Assembly (NCBI GenBank): GCA_021847015.1
Contig: JAJZVW010000016.1
Coordinates: 19,854 to 83,853, forward strand
Reading direction: 5' to 3'
DNA length: 64,000 nt
From: Pseudomonadota bacterium
GTDB lineage: Bacteria; Pseudomonadota; Alphaproteobacteria; Rhodospirillales; Magnetospirillaceae
Part shown: one piece after another, positions 1-13,342 of the stretch
How the letters are laid out: each line of letters begins with the position of its first letter
Position numbering within the stretch: the stretch's first letter is position 1
Position numbers and translations under genes: made by a program
Notes under the pieces: model-generated
The model's database searches: none
What the model was told of the DNA's origin: nothing
The model's input: the letters and a program-made list of their open reading frames with translations, nothing else

Positions 1-542
1 CGCCGGCGCAGGCGGGTCATGCGAACCCGTTCCTCCAGCGGCGCCTTCGCGCGGGGTTGGGCGGGCGACGGCGCCTCTTCCCTCAGCAACGATGGCGCCG
101 GGCCCGGAGCCGGCGCGGGCTTGGCCGGGGGGCGGACGGCTTCCAGGACATCGGCCTTGGTCACCCGCCCTCCCTTGCCGGTGCCGCCCAGGGCGGCGGT
201 GTCGATGCCGGCGTCGGCGGCCAGCTTGCGGGCGGACGGCATGGCCGGGGCGGGCGGCTTGGCGGCCTTTGCCGCTGCGGGCGCGGCCGACGGGAACGCC
301 AGCGCGCCTTCGGCGATCGCGCCCAGGACGGCGCCGACGCCGACCGATTCGCCCGAGCCGGCGACGATTTCCGACAGAACGCCGGCCGCCGGTGCGGGCA
401 CTTCGACGGTCACCTTGTCGGTTTCCAGCTCCACCAGCGGCTCGTCGGCCATCACCGCTTCGCCCACGGCCTTGAACCATTTGGCGACGGTGGCCTCGCT
501 CACCGATTCCCCCAGGGCGGGCACCTTGATCTGCGTGGTCAT
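1..542 (-). CDS. sucB: 2-oxoglutarate dehydrogenase E2, N-terminal part (partial)
   Basis: Dihydrolipoamide succinyltransferase, the core of the 2-oxoglutarate dehydrogenase complex; it transfers succinyl groups to CoA in the TCA cycle. The window edge cuts it, so only about 180 N-terminal residues are visible. These hold a lipoyl domain (residues 1-80) with the lipoylated lysine at K43 in ETDKVTVEV, a Pro/Ala-rich linker, and a peripheral-subunit-binding segment with PSARKLAADAG and GKGGRVTKADV. The start ATG lies 50 nt after the sucA stop, so it is probably co-transcribed. The catalytic domain is outside the window. Lipoyl domains are shared with pyruvate dehydrogenase E2, but the position after sucA settles the identity. 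Confidence 0.93.
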   Translation of the reverse strand, partial: MTTQIKVPALGESVSEATVAKWFKAVGEAVMADEPLVELETDKVTVEVPAPAAGVLSEIVAGSGESVGVGAVLGAIAEGALAFPSAAPAAAKAAKPPAPAMPSARKLAADAGIDTAALGGTGKGGRVTKADVLEAVRPPAKPAPAPGPAPSLLREEAPSPAQPRAKAPLEERVRMTRLRR

Positions 543-592
543 GCGGACGGTTCCTTTTTCTTAGCCTGAATGTCCCACATAGGAAATCCAGG

Positions 593-3532
593 CTATGCGG
601 TCAGGCGCGACAGCTTGGTCGCCCTCCGGAAGGGTTGTGCCAGATCGGAGGTATTGCCGGAAAGCGCCATCTCGCAGATCCACGCCTGCTCGGCCGCATG
701 GGTCTTGTACAGGCCGGTCGCCGGCGACGCGGCGGCGCGTCGCCCGCAATAGACGGCGCGCTTGGCCCTGGTCTCGATTTCGCCGCAGATGTACTCGATG
801 CGGCGATCGACGAAGGTCCAGGGCCCCATATTGGCCGGCTCCTCCTGGACCCACAGGATTTCCGCCTTGGGATAGCGCGCCAGCTCGTTCTTGAGCGTGT
901 CCTTGGGCCAGGGATAGAGCTGTTCCACACGGATGATGGCGACGTCGTCGATGCCCCGCTTCTGCCGCTCCTCGAACAGGTCGTAATAGACCTTGCCCGA
1001 GCACAGGATCACCCGCCGGATGCGTCCATCGGCCGCCAGCCGTTCGGTCTCGGGCAGGATGCGGCGGAAATGGCTGCCGCTGGCCATGTCCGCCAGATGG
1101 GACACCGCCAGCTTGTGGCGCAGCAGGCTCTTCGGCGTCATCAGCACCAGCGGCTTGCGGAAGTTGCGCATCAACTGGCGGCGCAGGACGTGGAAGTAAT
1201 TGGCCGGGGTGGTGACGTTGCAGACCGACCAATTGTCCTCGGCGGACAACTGGAGATAGCGTTCCCAGCGGGCCGAGGAATGCTCGGGCCCCTGGCCCTC
1301 GAAACCGTGGGGCAGCAGCAGCACCAGGCCCGACATGCGCAGCCACTTCGACTCGGCCGAGCTGATGAACTGGTCGATGACGACCTGGGCGCCGTTGGCG
1401 AAATCGCCGAACTGCGCCTCCCACACCGTCAGCCCGTCGGGGTCCGCCAGGGAATAGCCGTATTCGAAGCCCAGCACGGCTTCCTCGCTCAAGGGGCTGT
1501 CGATCACCTCGAAGAAGCCCTGGCCCTCGCGGATGTGGTTGAGGGGGACGTAGCGTTCCTCGGTGTCCTGGTCGATCAGCACCGCGTGGCGGTGCGAAAA
1601 GGTTCCCCGGCCGACATCCTGGCCGGACAGCCGCACCCGCCGCCCGTCCACCAGCAGCGTGCCCAACGCCAGGGCCTCGGCGGTGGCCCAGTCGATGCCG
1701 GCGCCGCTCTCCATCATCTCCCGCTTGGCCTCAAGCTGGCGGACGATCTTGCGGTTGGCGTTGAACCCCTGGGGCGTGACGGCAATGGCGGTGCCGATCC
1801 GTTTGAGAAGATCGCTGTCCACGCCGGTGGTTTCCTCGCGGAACTCCTCCTCCTCCTCGAGCTGGACGAAGCCGTGCCAGCGGCCTTCGAGCCAGTCGGC
1901 GTGGTTGACCTTGTAGGAGGCCGTCGCCTCGAACTCCTTTTCCAGCATCGCCTGGAACCCGGTGACCATGCCGTTGGCCTCGGCCTCGGTCACCGTGCCC
2001 TCGGTGACCAGCTTGCGGGCATAGATGGCGCGCGTGGTCGGATGGGCGGCGATCTTGCGGTACATCAAGGGCTGGGTGAAGGCCGGCTCATCCGCCTCGT
2101 TGTGGCCGTGGCGGCGGTAACAGACCAGGTCGATGACCGCGTCGGCCTTGAATTCCTGGCGGAATTCCGTGGCGATGCGGGCGACATGGACGACCGCTTC
2201 GGGGTCGTCGCCGTTGACGTGGAAGATCGGCGCCTGGACGCTCTTGGCGATATCCGAGCAATAGGGGCCCGACCGCGAATATTGCGGCGCGGTGGTGAAG
2301 CCGATCTGGTTGTTGATGATGACGTGGATGGTTCCGCCGGTGGCGTAACCCTTGAGCTGCGACAGCAGCAGAGTCTCCGGCACCACGCCCTGACCGGCGA
2401 CGGCGGCGTCGCCATGGATCAGCACGCCCAAGACCTTGACCCGCTCGCCATCGCCCTTCTGGGTCTGTTTGGCGCGGACCTTTCCCACCACCACGGGGTC
2501 CACGACCTCCAGGTGGGACGGATTGGCGGTAAGGGAGAGGTGGACCACCTCGCCGTCGAAATCGCGGTCGGCCGATGTGCCCAGATGGTATTTGACGTCG
2601 CCGGACCCTTGGAAATCCGACGGGTTGGCGGGATTGCCCTGGAATTCCGAGAAGATCGCCCGATAGGGCTTCTTCATGAAGTTGGCGAGAATGTTGAGAC
2701 GGCCGCGGTGCGCCATCCCCATCACCACTTCCTCGATGCCGATCTGGCTGCCGCGCTTGACGATCTGCTCCAGCGCGGGAATGACGCTCTCGCCGCCCTC
2801 CAGGCCGAAGCGCTTGGTTCCCGTGTATTTCAACTGAAGAAAGCGCTCGAACCCCTCGGCTTCGGTCAGGCGTTCGAGGATGGCGCGCTTGCCGCGCTGG
2901 GTGAAATCGGTCTGGTTGCGCACGGATTCGATGCGCTTCTGAATCCAGGCCTTCTGGTCCGGGTCCTGGACATGCATGAACTCGACGCCGATCCGGCCGC
3001 AATAGGTCGCCTGAACGATGGCGAGGATGTCGCGCAAAGTGGCGTTTTCCCGCCCCAGCACGTTGTCGATGAAGATGGGACGGTCGAAATCGGCGTCGGT
3101 GAAGCCGTAGGTCCGGTAATCGAGTTCCGGATGAACGCCCCGCTTGGCCAGGCCAAGCGGATCGAGGTCGGCCATCAGGTGGCCGCGCACCCGGTAGGCC
3201 CGGATCAGCATCAGCGCCCGCACCGAATCGAGTACGGCTTGGCGGGACATGGCGGGCGCCGTCGGCGGAACCGGCTCGCCCGCCGGCTCCCCGGCGGCGG
3301 CGGGCGCCGAAACCGCATCGCCGGCACCGATCACCCGCCCGTCGCGCGGACCCCAGCGCGTGCCCTTGAAGTCCCGCTGAACCGCTCCCCCGTCATCGGC
3401 CAGTTCCCGGAAGAACCGTCCCCACGAGGGGTCGACCGAAGCGGGGTCTTCGAGATAGCGGGTGTAAAGCTCGGCCAGGAAGACCGCGTTGCCACCGGAC
3501 AGGAAGGACGTCTCGTCGAATTCTTTCGTCAT
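593..3532 (-). CDS. sucA: 2-oxoglutarate dehydrogenase E1 component
   Basis: Thiamine-diphosphate-dependent E1 that decarboxylates 2-oxoglutarate and succinylates the E2 lipoyl arm. The protein has 979 residues, typical of proteobacterial SucA (about 930-990). It shows the N-terminal E2-binding helix (FLSGGNAVFLAELYTRYLED), GMAHRGRLNILANF, the GDAAVAGQGVVPETL segment of the ThDP site, and IINNQIGFTT. The C-terminal transketolase-like part contains LLPHGFEGQGPEHSS. It lies 141 nt downstream of sucD and 50 nt upstream of sucB in one minus-strand TCA cluster. The long open frame opposite it on the plus strand is a high-G+C shadow. Confidence 0.97.
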   Translation of the reverse strand: MTKEFDETSFLSGGNAVFLAELYTRYLEDPASVDPSWGRFFRELADDGGAVQRDFKGTRWGPRDGRVIGAGDAVSAPAAAGEPAGEPVPPTAPAMSRQAVLDSVRALMLIRAYRVRGHLMADLDPLGLAKRGVHPELDYRTYGFTDADFDRPIFIDNVLGRENATLRDILAIVQATYCGRIGVEFMHVQDPDQKAWIQKRIESVRNQTDFTQRGKRAILERLTEAEGFERFLQLKYTGTKRFGLEGGESVIPALEQIVKRGSQIGIEEVVMGMAHRGRLNILANFMKKPYRAIFSEFQGNPANPSDFQGSGDVKYHLGTSADRDFDGEVVHLSLTANPSHLEVVDPVVVGKVRAKQTQKGDGERVKVLGVLIHGDAAVAGQGVVPETLLLSQLKGYATGGTIHVIINNQIGFTTAPQYSRSGPYCSDIAKSVQAPIFHVNGDDPEAVVHVARIATEFRQEFKADAVIDLVCYRRHGHNEADEPAFTQPLMYRKIAAHPTTRAIYARKLVTEGTVTEAEANGMVTGFQAMLEKEFEATASYKVNHADWLEGRWHGFVQLEEEEEFREETTGVDSDLLKRIGTAIAVTPQGFNANRKIVRQLEAKREMMESGAGIDWATAEALALGTLLVDGRRVRLSGQDVGRGTFSHRHAVLIDQDTEERYVPLNHIREGQGFFEVIDSPLSEEAVLGFEYGYSLADPDGLTVWEAQFGDFANGAQVVIDQFISSAESKWLRMSGLVLLLPHGFEGQGPEHSSARWERYLQLSAEDNWSVCNVTTPANYFHVLRRQLMRNFRKPLVLMTPKSLLRHKLAVSHLADMASGSHFRRILPETERLAADGRIRRVILCSGKVYYDLFEERQKRGIDDVAIIRVEQLYPWPKDTLKNELARYPKAEILWVQEEPANMGPWTFVDRRIEYICGEIETRAKRAVYCGRRAAASPATGLYKTHAAEQAWICEMALSGNTSDLAQPFRRATKLSRLTA

Positions 3533-3673
3533 CGGGCGATCCGACGCGGGTTCGATCCCGCATCCCTTTCAGGGAGTGAACGCGGGGCGGCGCCACCGGA
3601 CGCCACCGACCGCGGCGCAAACGAATGAGGATGGAAACGGCCCGGCTCCCGGCGGCGCACCGGGCCGCGAACA

Positions 3674-4549
<876 letters not shown>

Positions 4550-4551
4550 GG

Positions 4552-5748
<1,197 letters not shown>

Positions 5749-5776
5749 GGGGACGTTTCTCTCCCGCTCTTGGATC

Positions 5777-6772
<996 letters not shown>

Positions 6773-6804
6773 TCAAAAGAGTAGGGCGCACCCGCACATA
6801 AGCA

Positions 6805-6822
6805 TAGGCCACCTGTGGCCTA
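6805..6822. promoter_or_regulatory. Inverted repeat upstream of mdh
   Basis: TAGGCCAC-CT-GTGGCCTA is a perfect 8+2+8 palindrome, 66 nt upstream of the mdh start in the only long gap ahead of the mdh-suc cluster. Position and symmetry suggest a protein-binding operator controlling the TCA cluster. No regulator can be named from the sequence. Confidence 0.4.
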
Positions 6823-6955
6823 GGTAACGCGTTTCCCAGCAGAGGGCAAGGATTTTGGCGTCCGGCGGGAGACCACCCTCGTCCCTTTATATGTCGCGCC
6901 CATCCTCGCATTGCACCCCGGCTTTTGCATCTTTCGGATGATTTGGCGCATCATT

Positions 6956-8119
6956 TTAACCCTGTCCGGCGTAATGCCTCGCCAAGTATTCCGCGCTCTG
7001 CATTTCCATCAGGCGGGACACGGTTCGCTGACATTCCCCCGTCGCCGCGCCGTCGGGCCACAGCATGTCCGCAGGCGCCGCCGCCGAGCAGACCAGCGTC
7101 ACCCTGTTGTCGTAGAGCACATCCACCAGGGTGACGAAACGTCGGGCGTGATCGCTTTCGGCCGCCGGCATCGTCGGGATGCCCGCCAGCACCAGCGTGT
7201 GGTAGCGCCCGGCCAGGGCTAGGTAATCGGCCGGCCCCAGCGCCGCTTGGCAGAGTTCGGCGAAGGAGAAGCGCGCCACCCCGGCGGCCGCAAGCGGCAC
7301 GGCCAGCGTGCGGCCGTTCACCGCCATCCGGTCGGGATGGGGAAACGCCCCTTCCGTAAGATGGGCGAAGGCTCCGTCGAGCGCCGCGTCCGCATCGGCG
7401 CCAAGAGGGCTGTGGTAGACCCGCATCCCCTTCTTGCGGCCCATCCGGTAGTCGTAGCGGGCATCCAGATGCAGAAGATCGAGGCGCTCCTCGATCAGGT
7501 CGATGAAGGGCAGGAAACGTTCCCGCTGCAAACCGTCGCGGTAGAGGTCCCGCGGTTCCCGGTTGGATGTCGTCACCAGGACGGCTCCTTCGTCCATCAG
7601 GCATTGGAACAGCCGGCCGACGATCATGGCGTCGGCGATGTCGGCGATGTCGAGTTCGTCGAGGCAAAGCAGCCAGGCGTCCTCCGCGATCGTCCGGGCC
7701 AGTCCGGGAATGGGATCGGCCTGTCTGGGATGTTCGGTGCGCCAGTCGTGCAGCGCGGCATGGATGCCTTGCATGAACTGGTGGAAGTGAACCCGCCGCT
7801 TGGCCTCGATCGGCGCGGTGGTGAAGAACATGTCCATCAGCATGGATTTGCCGCGCCCGACCTGGCCGAAAATGTAAAGCCCATGGCGGGGCAGCGGATG
7901 CAGGCCGTCCTCGGCCATGGCCGCCCACCCGCCCCGGTTGGATTTCGTCCCGAAACCGAATCGCGCCAGCCAACCGGCGCGCCCGTGCGCGGGCCGGTAA
8001 CCGGCCACCGCGTTGGACAGGCTCTGCAACTTCTCGACCGCCAGATTCTGCGCGGGGTCCGGCCTGAGTTCGCCGGCGGCCACCTTGGCGCGGTACGCGT
8101 AGAGAGGTCCTTCAGGCAT
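6956..8119 (-). CDS. zapE: AFG1-like ATPase / cell division protein ZapE
   Basis: P-loop ATPase of the AFG1/ZapE family; ZapE in E. coli interacts with FtsZ and destabilises its polymers. The ATG giving MPEGPLYAYRAKV was chosen; an in-frame start at 8158 would add 13 unlikely residues. The product is about 387 residues. Features are Walker A GQVGRGKSMLMD, HFHQFMQGIH, Walker B LLCLDELDIADIADAMI, and the sensor segment VLVTTSNREP. Neighbours on both sides are mostly metabolic (mdh, a DHH phosphoesterase), so context adds little. Confidence 0.9.
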   Translation of the reverse strand: MPEGPLYAYRAKVAAGELRPDPAQNLAVEKLQSLSNAVAGYRPAHGRAGWLARFGFGTKSNRGGWAAMAEDGLHPLPRHGLYIFGQVGRGKSMLMDMFFTTAPIEAKRRVHFHQFMQGIHAALHDWRTEHPRQADPIPGLARTIAEDAWLLCLDELDIADIADAMIVGRLFQCLMDEGAVLVTTSNREPRDLYRDGLQRERFLPFIDLIEERLDLLHLDARYDYRMGRKKGMRVYHSPLGADADAALDGAFAHLTEGAFPHPDRMAVNGRTLAVPLAAAGVARFSFAELCQAALGPADYLALAGRYHTLVLAGIPTMPAAESDHARRFVTLVDVLYDNRVTLVCSAAAPADMLWPDGAATGECQRTVSRLMEMQSAEYLARHYAGQG

Positions 8120-8185
8120 GGTGCGGCGCAGCATAATCCAACCGTTCCGCCGCGCCAAGCATCCCGGAGCGGCTCGCCCGTAAGA

Positions 8186-9115
8186 TCAGCCGTCGGCGAC
8201 GATGCGGTCCGCGAGCTCCCCCAGCAGCCGCTCGGCATCGTCGTTGCCGACCTGGCAGGTACCCGCCTTCTCGTGGCCGCCACCGCCATGCTCCAGGCAC
8301 AGCAGGCCGACATTGGTCCTCGATGTCCGGTTGACGATGGACTTGCCGATGGCGAACACGGTGTTCTGCCGCTTCAGGCCCCACATCACATGGATCGAGA
8401 TGTTCTGGTCCGGGAACAGCGCGTAGATCATGAACCGGTTGCCGGCGAAGATGGTTTCCTCATTCCTCAGGTCGAGGACCACCAGATTCCGGCGGACGGT
8501 CGCGCACCGGCGCAACTGCTCCTTGAACTTCTCGTGGTGCTCGAAATAGAGATCCACCCGTTCCTTCACGTCCGGCAGGGCGAGGATGTCCGCGATGGTG
8601 TGGTTTCGGCAGTAGTCGATGAGGTCCATCATCAACTGGTAGTTCGACACCCGGAACTCGCGAAAGCGGCCGAGGCCCGTCCGCGCGTCCATGAGGTAGT
8701 TCAGCAAAGTCCATCCCTTGGGATCGAGGATGTCGTCCAGGGTGTACCGGGCGGAATCGCCCTGGTCCACCGCCGCCATCATGCCGTCCCAGGCGGCGGG
8801 AAAGCGCACCGCGCCGCCGAAATAATCGTAAACCACGCGCGCCGCCGACGGCGCCTCGGGGTCGATCACATGGTTCTCGCGCTTTCCGACCCGCACGGTC
8901 TCGGAAAGATGGTGGTCGAAGGCGAGATGGACACCGTCCACATAAGGAAGGTTGGTGGTGATGTCGCCGTCGCCGACCGCGATCAGACCATCCTGCATGT
9001 CCTTGGGATGGACGAATTTTATCTCGTCGATCATGTCGAGCTGCTTGAGCAGCACCGCGCACACCAACCCATCGAAGTCGCTGCGCGTCACCAGACGGTA
9101 TTTCCTGCCAGGCAT
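8186..9115 (-). CDS. DHH-family phosphoesterase, exopolyphosphatase-like
   Basis: Predicted metal-dependent phosphohydrolase of the DHH superfamily, which includes RecJ, oligoribonucleases and exopolyphosphatases. The start at MPGRKYRLVTRSDFDG was chosen because it places the SDFDG metal motif near residue 11; the frame stays open 18 codons further. The product has 309 residues. It shows FDHHLSE (the DHH motif), DPEAPSAARVVYDYF, AVDQGDSA, and a C-terminal GGGGHEKAGTCQV glycine-rich DHHA1-type motif. The substrate cannot be told from sequence; a c-di-NMP or nanoRNA hydrolase is equally possible. Confidence 0.82.
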   Translation of the reverse strand: MPGRKYRLVTRSDFDGLVCAVLLKQLDMIDEIKFVHPKDMQDGLIAVGDGDITTNLPYVDGVHLAFDHHLSETVRVGKRENHVIDPEAPSAARVVYDYFGGAVRFPAAWDGMMAAVDQGDSARYTLDDILDPKGWTLLNYLMDARTGLGRFREFRVSNYQLMMDLIDYCRNHTIADILALPDVKERVDLYFEHHEKFKEQLRRCATVRRNLVVLDLRNEETIFAGNRFMIYALFPDQNISIHVMWGLKRQNTVFAIGKSIVNRTSRTNVGLLCLEHGGGGHEKAGTCQVGNDDAERLLGELADRIVADG

Positions 9116-9250
9116 GATCCTGCCTCCCGTTTCCACCGAAAGGATAGCGGTGCGGATCGTAAGAGACAATGCGGCCAGGAGTATGCGCTTTCCTGCCGAA
9201 GCCCCCTGGGATAAACAGGGACCCGGTCAGCCTCTGCCGAGAGGACGTTC

Positions 9251-9742
9251 ATGCGCCGCCTCATCCTCCTCGCTCCGCTCGCCGCCGTCGCGGCGTGCAG
9301 CCCGGAGAAGCCCTTCGTCGACCTGCCCCCCGCCCCCCTCGGCTACACGGTCATGAAGCAGCCCGATGTGGTGCGCCAGACCGGACACTTCACCATATGC
9401 TATGCGGATCGGGACGCCGCCGAGGTGCCGGGCCTGGCGCAGGAAACCTGCAATCGCTACGGGCTACAGGCGAAGGTCATATCCACGCTTCGCTACCAAT
9501 GCCGGCTGACGGCGCCGCATCAGGCGAACTATTCGTGCATCGACCCCAACAAGCGCATGCCGGACGGCACCTACATCAATCCCTTGAATCCCCAGCAGGT
9601 GCTGGCCTGGAAAAGGGCCACCGGCCAGATGCCGGACGGCCAGGGATCGCCAACCGCCGTCGCGCCGCCCCCGGCTTCGGTATTGGGGGCTCCGCCCCCG
9701 GCGCCGGTACCGGCAACGCTCCCCGAATCGCCCGCGCCCTGA
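9251..9742 (+). CDS. Small lipoprotein with Pro-rich tail
   Basis: A 163-residue protein with a signal peptide and lipobox (MRRLILLAPLAAVAAC), so the mature chain should start at C17 and be anchored in a membrane. The middle part has four further cysteines (FTICYAD, QETCNRYG, YQCRLT, YSCIDPN), suggesting periplasmic disulfides. The last 45 residues are Pro/Ala-rich. No function is recognised. It converges on sdhB with a 38-nt gap. Confidence 0.75.
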   Translation: MRRLILLAPLAAVAACSPEKPFVDLPPAPLGYTVMKQPDVVRQTGHFTICYADRDAAEVPGLAQETCNRYGLQAKVISTLRYQCRLTAPHQANYSCIDPNKRMPDGTYINPLNPQQVLAWKRATGQMPDGQGSPTAVAPPPASVLGAPPPAPVPATLPESPAP

Positions 9743-9780
9743 CGAAAGCGCGCAACACCGCTCGGCGGAACCGCAGACGG

Positions 9781-10563
9781 TCAGAACCGCCTCTGGAGCA
9801 GCATCTCCTTGATGCTGCCGATAGCCTTGGCCGGGTTGAGGCCTTTCGGGCAGGTGGAGGTGCAGTTCATGATGGTGTGGCAGCGGTAGAGCTTGAACGG
9901 GTCCTCCAAGGCGTCGAGCCGCTCGCCGGTGAACTCGTCGCGACTGTCGTGGATCCAGCGTGCCGCCTGCAACAGGATGGCGGGGCCCAGATAGCGCTCG
10001 CCGTTCCACCAGTAGCTCGGACAACCGGTCTGGCAGCAGAAGCACAGGATGCACTCCCACAGCCCGTCCAATGCCTCCCGCTCCTCCGGCGATTGCAGGC
10101 GTTCGCTGTCCGGGGGCGTGGGTGATTTGGTCTGGAGCCACGGCTCGACGGACTGGAGTTGCGCATAGGGCAGGCTGAGGTCGGGGACGAGGTCCTTGAT
10201 CACGGGCATGTGGGGCAGAGGGTAGATCTTCACGTCGCCCGGAATGTCGGCGATGGGTTTGAGACACGCCAGCGTGTTGGTCCCGTCGATATTCATGGAA
10301 CACGAGCCGCAGATGCCCTCGCGGCACGACCGCCGGAAGGTGAGCGTCGAATCCATCTCGTTCTTGATCTTGATGAGGGCGTCCAGAACCATCGGCCCAC
10401 AGGTGTCGAGATCGACCTCGTAGGTGTCGAGCCGGGGATTGCCCTCCGCGTCGGGATCGTAGCGGTAGATCTTGAACCGCTTGACGTTGGTGGCCCCGGA
10501 TGGCGCCGGATGGAACGTGCCGGGCTGCACGCGGGAATTGGCCGGCAGCGCGAATTCGACCAT
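9781..10563 (-). CDS. sdhB: Succinate dehydrogenase iron-sulfur subunit
   Basis: Electron-transfer subunit of complex II. The start [11 protein letters not shown] gives 260 residues, the family length. All three cluster ligand sets are present: [2Fe-2S] in [16 protein letters not shown] with a later Cys in NTLAC, and [4Fe-4S]/[3Fe-4S] in [12 protein letters not shown] and [17 protein letters not shown]. It is the last gene of sdhCDAB, 25 nt after sdhA. Confidence 0.97.
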   Translation of the reverse strand: MVEFALPANSRVQPGTFHPAPSGATNVKRFKIYRYDPDAEGNPRLDTYEVDLDTCGPMVLDALIKIKNEMDSTLTFRRSCREGICGSCSMNIDGTNTLACLKPIADIPGDVKIYPLPHMPVIKDLVPDLSLPYAQLQSVEPWLQTKSPTPPDSERLQSPEEREALDGLWECILCFCCQTGCPSYWWNGERYLGPAILLQAARWIHDSRDEFTGERLDALEDPFKLYRCHTIMNCTSTCPKGLNPAKAIGSIKEMLLQRRF

Positions 10564-10588
10564 GTCTGTCCTCCTTCCCCGGCCCGGC

Positions 10589-12373
10589 TCAGTACACGCG
10601 CTTTCGCGGCGTGATGTATTCCACGTCGCTGGTGAGCGTGTAGGTATGCACGGGCCGGTAATCGAGGCGCACACGCCCCGAATCGACCCAGGCCAGGGTA
10701 TGCTTCATCCAGTTGGCATCGTCCCGCTGGGGATGGTCCTCGTGGGCGTGGGCGCCCCGGCTTTCCTCGCGCGCCTCGGCGGAGGTGATGGTGGCCAGGG
10801 CGCAATCCATCAGGTTCTCCAGTTCCAGGGCCTCCACCAGGTCCGAATTCCAGATCATCGAACGGTCGCTGAGGCGGATCTCGGCCAGGGAACCGGCGAT
10901 CTCGCCCATCTTGCGCACGCCGTCCTCCAGGGATTTCGAGGTGCGGAAGACCGCGGCGTCGCCCTGCATGGTCTTTTGCATCGCCAGACGGATGTCGGCG
11001 GTCCGCAGGCGGCCGTCGGCATGGCGCAGCCGGTCGAGACGGGCGATGGCGCGCTCGCCCCCGTCCTTGGGAAGCGGCCGATGGGCCGCGCCGGGGTGCA
11101 GGGTCTCGGCGGCCCTGAGCGCGGCGGCCCGGCCGAAGACGACGATGTCGAGCAGCGAATTCGTGCCCAGCCGGTTGGCCCCGTGGACCGACACGCAGGC
11201 GGCCTCGCCGATGGCCATCAATCCGGGCACGACGGCGTCGGGATCGTCGGCGGTTGGGCGCAGCACCTCGCCGTGGAGGTTGGTGGGAATGCCGCCCATG
11301 TTGTAATGGGCGGTGGGCAGAACCGGGATCGGTTCCCGCGTCACGTCGACGCCGGCGAAAATCCGCGCGGTCTCGGTGATGCCGGGCAGCCGCGATTCCA
11401 GCGTTTCCACCCCCAGATGTTCGAGATGCAATTCGATGTGGTCGCGCTCGGGGCCGATTCCGCGGCCTTCGCGGATTTCCATGGTCATGGCGCGCGAGAC
11501 CACGTCGCGGCTGGCCAGATCCTTAGCGTTCGGCGCATAGCGTTCCATGAACCGCTCGCCGGCCGAATTGGTCAGATACCCGCCCTCGCCGCGCGCGCCC
11601 TCGGTGATCAGGCAGCCGGAGCCGTAGACGCCGGTGGGGTGGAACTGCACGAACTCCATGTCCTGCAAGGGCAGCCCTGCGCGCGCCACCATGCCGTGGC
11701 CGTCGCCGGTGCAGGTATGCGCCGACGTGCAGGAAAAATAGGCGCGTCCATAGCCGCCGGTGGCCAGCACCACCCGGTGGGCGCGGAACCGGTGCAGGGT
11801 GCCGTCCTCCAGGTTCCAGGCCACGATCCCGCGGCACGACCCGTCGGCATCCATGATCAGGTCGAGGGCGACGTATTCCACGAAGAATTCGCAGTTGTGC
11901 TTGAGGCTTTGCTGGTAAAGCGCGTGGAGAATGGCGTGGCCGGTGCGGTCGGCCGCCGCGCAGGCGCGCTGGACCGGCGCCTCGCCATAGTTGCGCATGT
12001 GCCCCCCGAAGGGGCGCTGGTAGATCTTGCCCTCCTTGGTCCGCGAGAAGGGCACGCCGAAATGCTCCAGCTCGTAGACGGCGGGAATCGCCTCGCGGCA
12101 CATGTATTCGATGGCGTCCTGGTCGCCCAGCCAGTCCGACCCCTTGACGGTGTCGTACATGTGCCATTGCCAGCTGTCCTCGGCCATGTTGCCGAGCGCC
12201 GCGCCGATGCCGCCCTGGGCCGCCACCGTGTGGCTGCGGGTGGGAAAGACCTTGGTGACGCAGGCCGTCTTGAACCCCGCCGCCCCCATCCCCAGCGTGG
12301 CGCGCAGGCCGGCGCCGCCGGCGCCGACGATGACCACGTCGTAGGTGTGGTCGACGATCTTGTAGCCAGGCAT
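10589..12373 (-). CDS. sdhA: Succinate dehydrogenase flavoprotein subunit
   Basis: Catalytic subunit of complex II, oxidising succinate to fumarate with covalent FAD. From [12 protein letters not shown] the product has 594 residues. It shows the dinucleotide motif [16 protein letters not shown] and the FAD-linking histidine in [11 protein letters not shown]. Also present are the substrate-site HPTG segment ([11 protein letters not shown]) and HYNMGGI. The frame continues upstream into sdhD, but that extension has no family similarity. The start lies 5 nt after the sdhD stop. Confidence 0.97.
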   Translation of the reverse strand: MPGYKIVDHTYDVVIVGAGGAGLRATLGMGAAGFKTACVTKVFPTRSHTVAAQGGIGAALGNMAEDSWQWHMYDTVKGSDWLGDQDAIEYMCREAIPAVYELEHFGVPFSRTKEGKIYQRPFGGHMRNYGEAPVQRACAAADRTGHAILHALYQQSLKHNCEFFVEYVALDLIMDADGSCRGIVAWNLEDGTLHRFRAHRVVLATGGYGRAYFSCTSAHTCTGDGHGMVARAGLPLQDMEFVQFHPTGVYGSGCLITEGARGEGGYLTNSAGERFMERYAPNAKDLASRDVVSRAMTMEIREGRGIGPERDHIELHLEHLGVETLESRLPGITETARIFAGVDVTREPIPVLPTAHYNMGGIPTNLHGEVLRPTADDPDAVVPGLMAIGEAACVSVHGANRLGTNSLLDIVVFGRAAALRAAETLHPGAAHRPLPKDGGERAIARLDRLRHADGRLRTADIRLAMQKTMQGDAAVFRTSKSLEDGVRKMGEIAGSLAEIRLSDRSMIWNSDLVEALELENLMDCALATITSAEAREESRGAHAHEDHPQRDDANWMKHTLAWVDSGRVRLDYRPVHTYTLTSDVEYITPRKRVY

Positions 12374-12378
12374 GGCGC

Positions 12379-12762
12379 TCAGCCTCCGAAGGCGACTTTG
12401 AGGACCGACACCGCCATGAAGACGGCCAGAAACGCGCCCAGCAGGCGGGTGCCGATCAGCCCGATCCATTTGCCGACCGACCCGAGGACGTAATCCTCGA
12501 TCACCACCTGGACGCCCAGCACGCCGTGCCACAGGGCGACGCTGACCGTCAGCAGCATCATGGTGGCGTTGAGGGGCTTGGCCATCCACGCCTTGGCCAC
12601 GGCGTAATCGACCCCGCTCAGGCGGATCACCGATACGGCGAACCAGAGCGCCAGCGGCACCAGGGCGATGGCGGTGATCCGCTGCTGCCAGAAATGGCCG
12701 ACCCCGGTTTTGGCGGAACCCAATCCACGCGCGCGGCCAAGAGGAGTGCGCAGTTCCATCAT
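12379..12762 (-). CDS. sdhD: Succinate dehydrogenase membrane anchor, SdhD
   Basis: Small membrane anchor that binds quinone and heme b with SdhC. About 127 residues from MMELRTPLG, with three hydrophobic helices and the likely heme ligand in [17 protein letters not shown]. The ATG overlaps the sdhC stop (ATGA), so the two anchors are translationally coupled. A second ATG three bases later is equally usable. Confidence 0.93.
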   Translation of the reverse strand: MMELRTPLGRARGLGSAKTGVGHFWQQRITAIALVPLALWFAVSVIRLSGVDYAVAKAWMAKPLNATMMLLTVSVALWHGVLGVQVVIEDYVLGSVGKWIGLIGTRLLGAFLAVFMAVSVLKVAFGG

Positions 12763-13151
12763 CGACCTCCCCACACGGAAGCCGCGATCCAGGCGGCGAT
12801 GGTCAGGATCACGGTGGCAGCCAGCACGACGCGCCCCGAACGGTAGGCCCGCGGCAGTTCATACCCCCACCCGGCATCCCACAGCAGATGACGGATGCCG
12901 TTGGCGAGGTGATAGAACAGCGCCACGGTGAAGCCCAGCAGCACCAGCCGGCCGATGACGGAACCGAGGAATCCCTGCACGGCGGCGTAGGCATCGGGAC
13001 CGGTGGCGATGGCGCCCAGCCACCAGGCCAGAAGGACGATGCCCAGCGCCAGCGCCACGCCGGCCCCGCGGTGGGCGATGGACATCAGCGCCAGAAGCGG
13101 AAGGCGGTAAACCTGGAGGTGCGGCGACAGCGGCCGGTTGCGCGGTGACAT
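12759..13151 (-). CDS. sdhC: Succinate dehydrogenase cytochrome b556 subunit
   Basis: Cytochrome b556 subunit of complex II; 130 residues. It opens with [13 protein letters not shown], the hallmark N-terminus of SdhC, followed by [13 protein letters not shown] and the heme-ligand helix [14 protein letters not shown], with three transmembrane helices overall. It is the first gene of the operon; the 191-nt gap upstream, with an AT-rich stretch near 13195-13235, is the probable promoter region. Confidence 0.95.
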   Translation of the reverse strand: MSPRNRPLSPHLQVYRLPLLALMSIAHRGAGVALALGIVLLAWWLGAIATGPDAYAAVQGFLGSVIGRLVLLGFTVALFYHLANGIRHLLWDAGWGYELPRAYRSGRVVLAATVILTIAAWIAASVWGGR

Positions 13152-13342
13152 TGGCGACGACTCCCCGCTGCGGACATGGGCGCGGTTTGCGGCAGTGCAA
13201 AAAATTTCTTATCCCGTTGGCCGCAACAAGTCAATGCGGCGGCCCCACCCCTTCTGGCAGGAAAAAACCTTCATCTCCTACCCATGCCGGGCATGGCGGC
13301 CGCCCAATAGCAGCGGCTTGCCCCTCTTTGGGCAATAGATTG

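Noticed and set aside
635..3628. 997-codon plus-strand open frame opposite sucA
   Set aside because: sucA is a full, motif-complete gene on the other strand. The plus-strand translation has no recognisable domain and the repetitive Gly/Asp/Val composition of a high-G+C antisense shadow.
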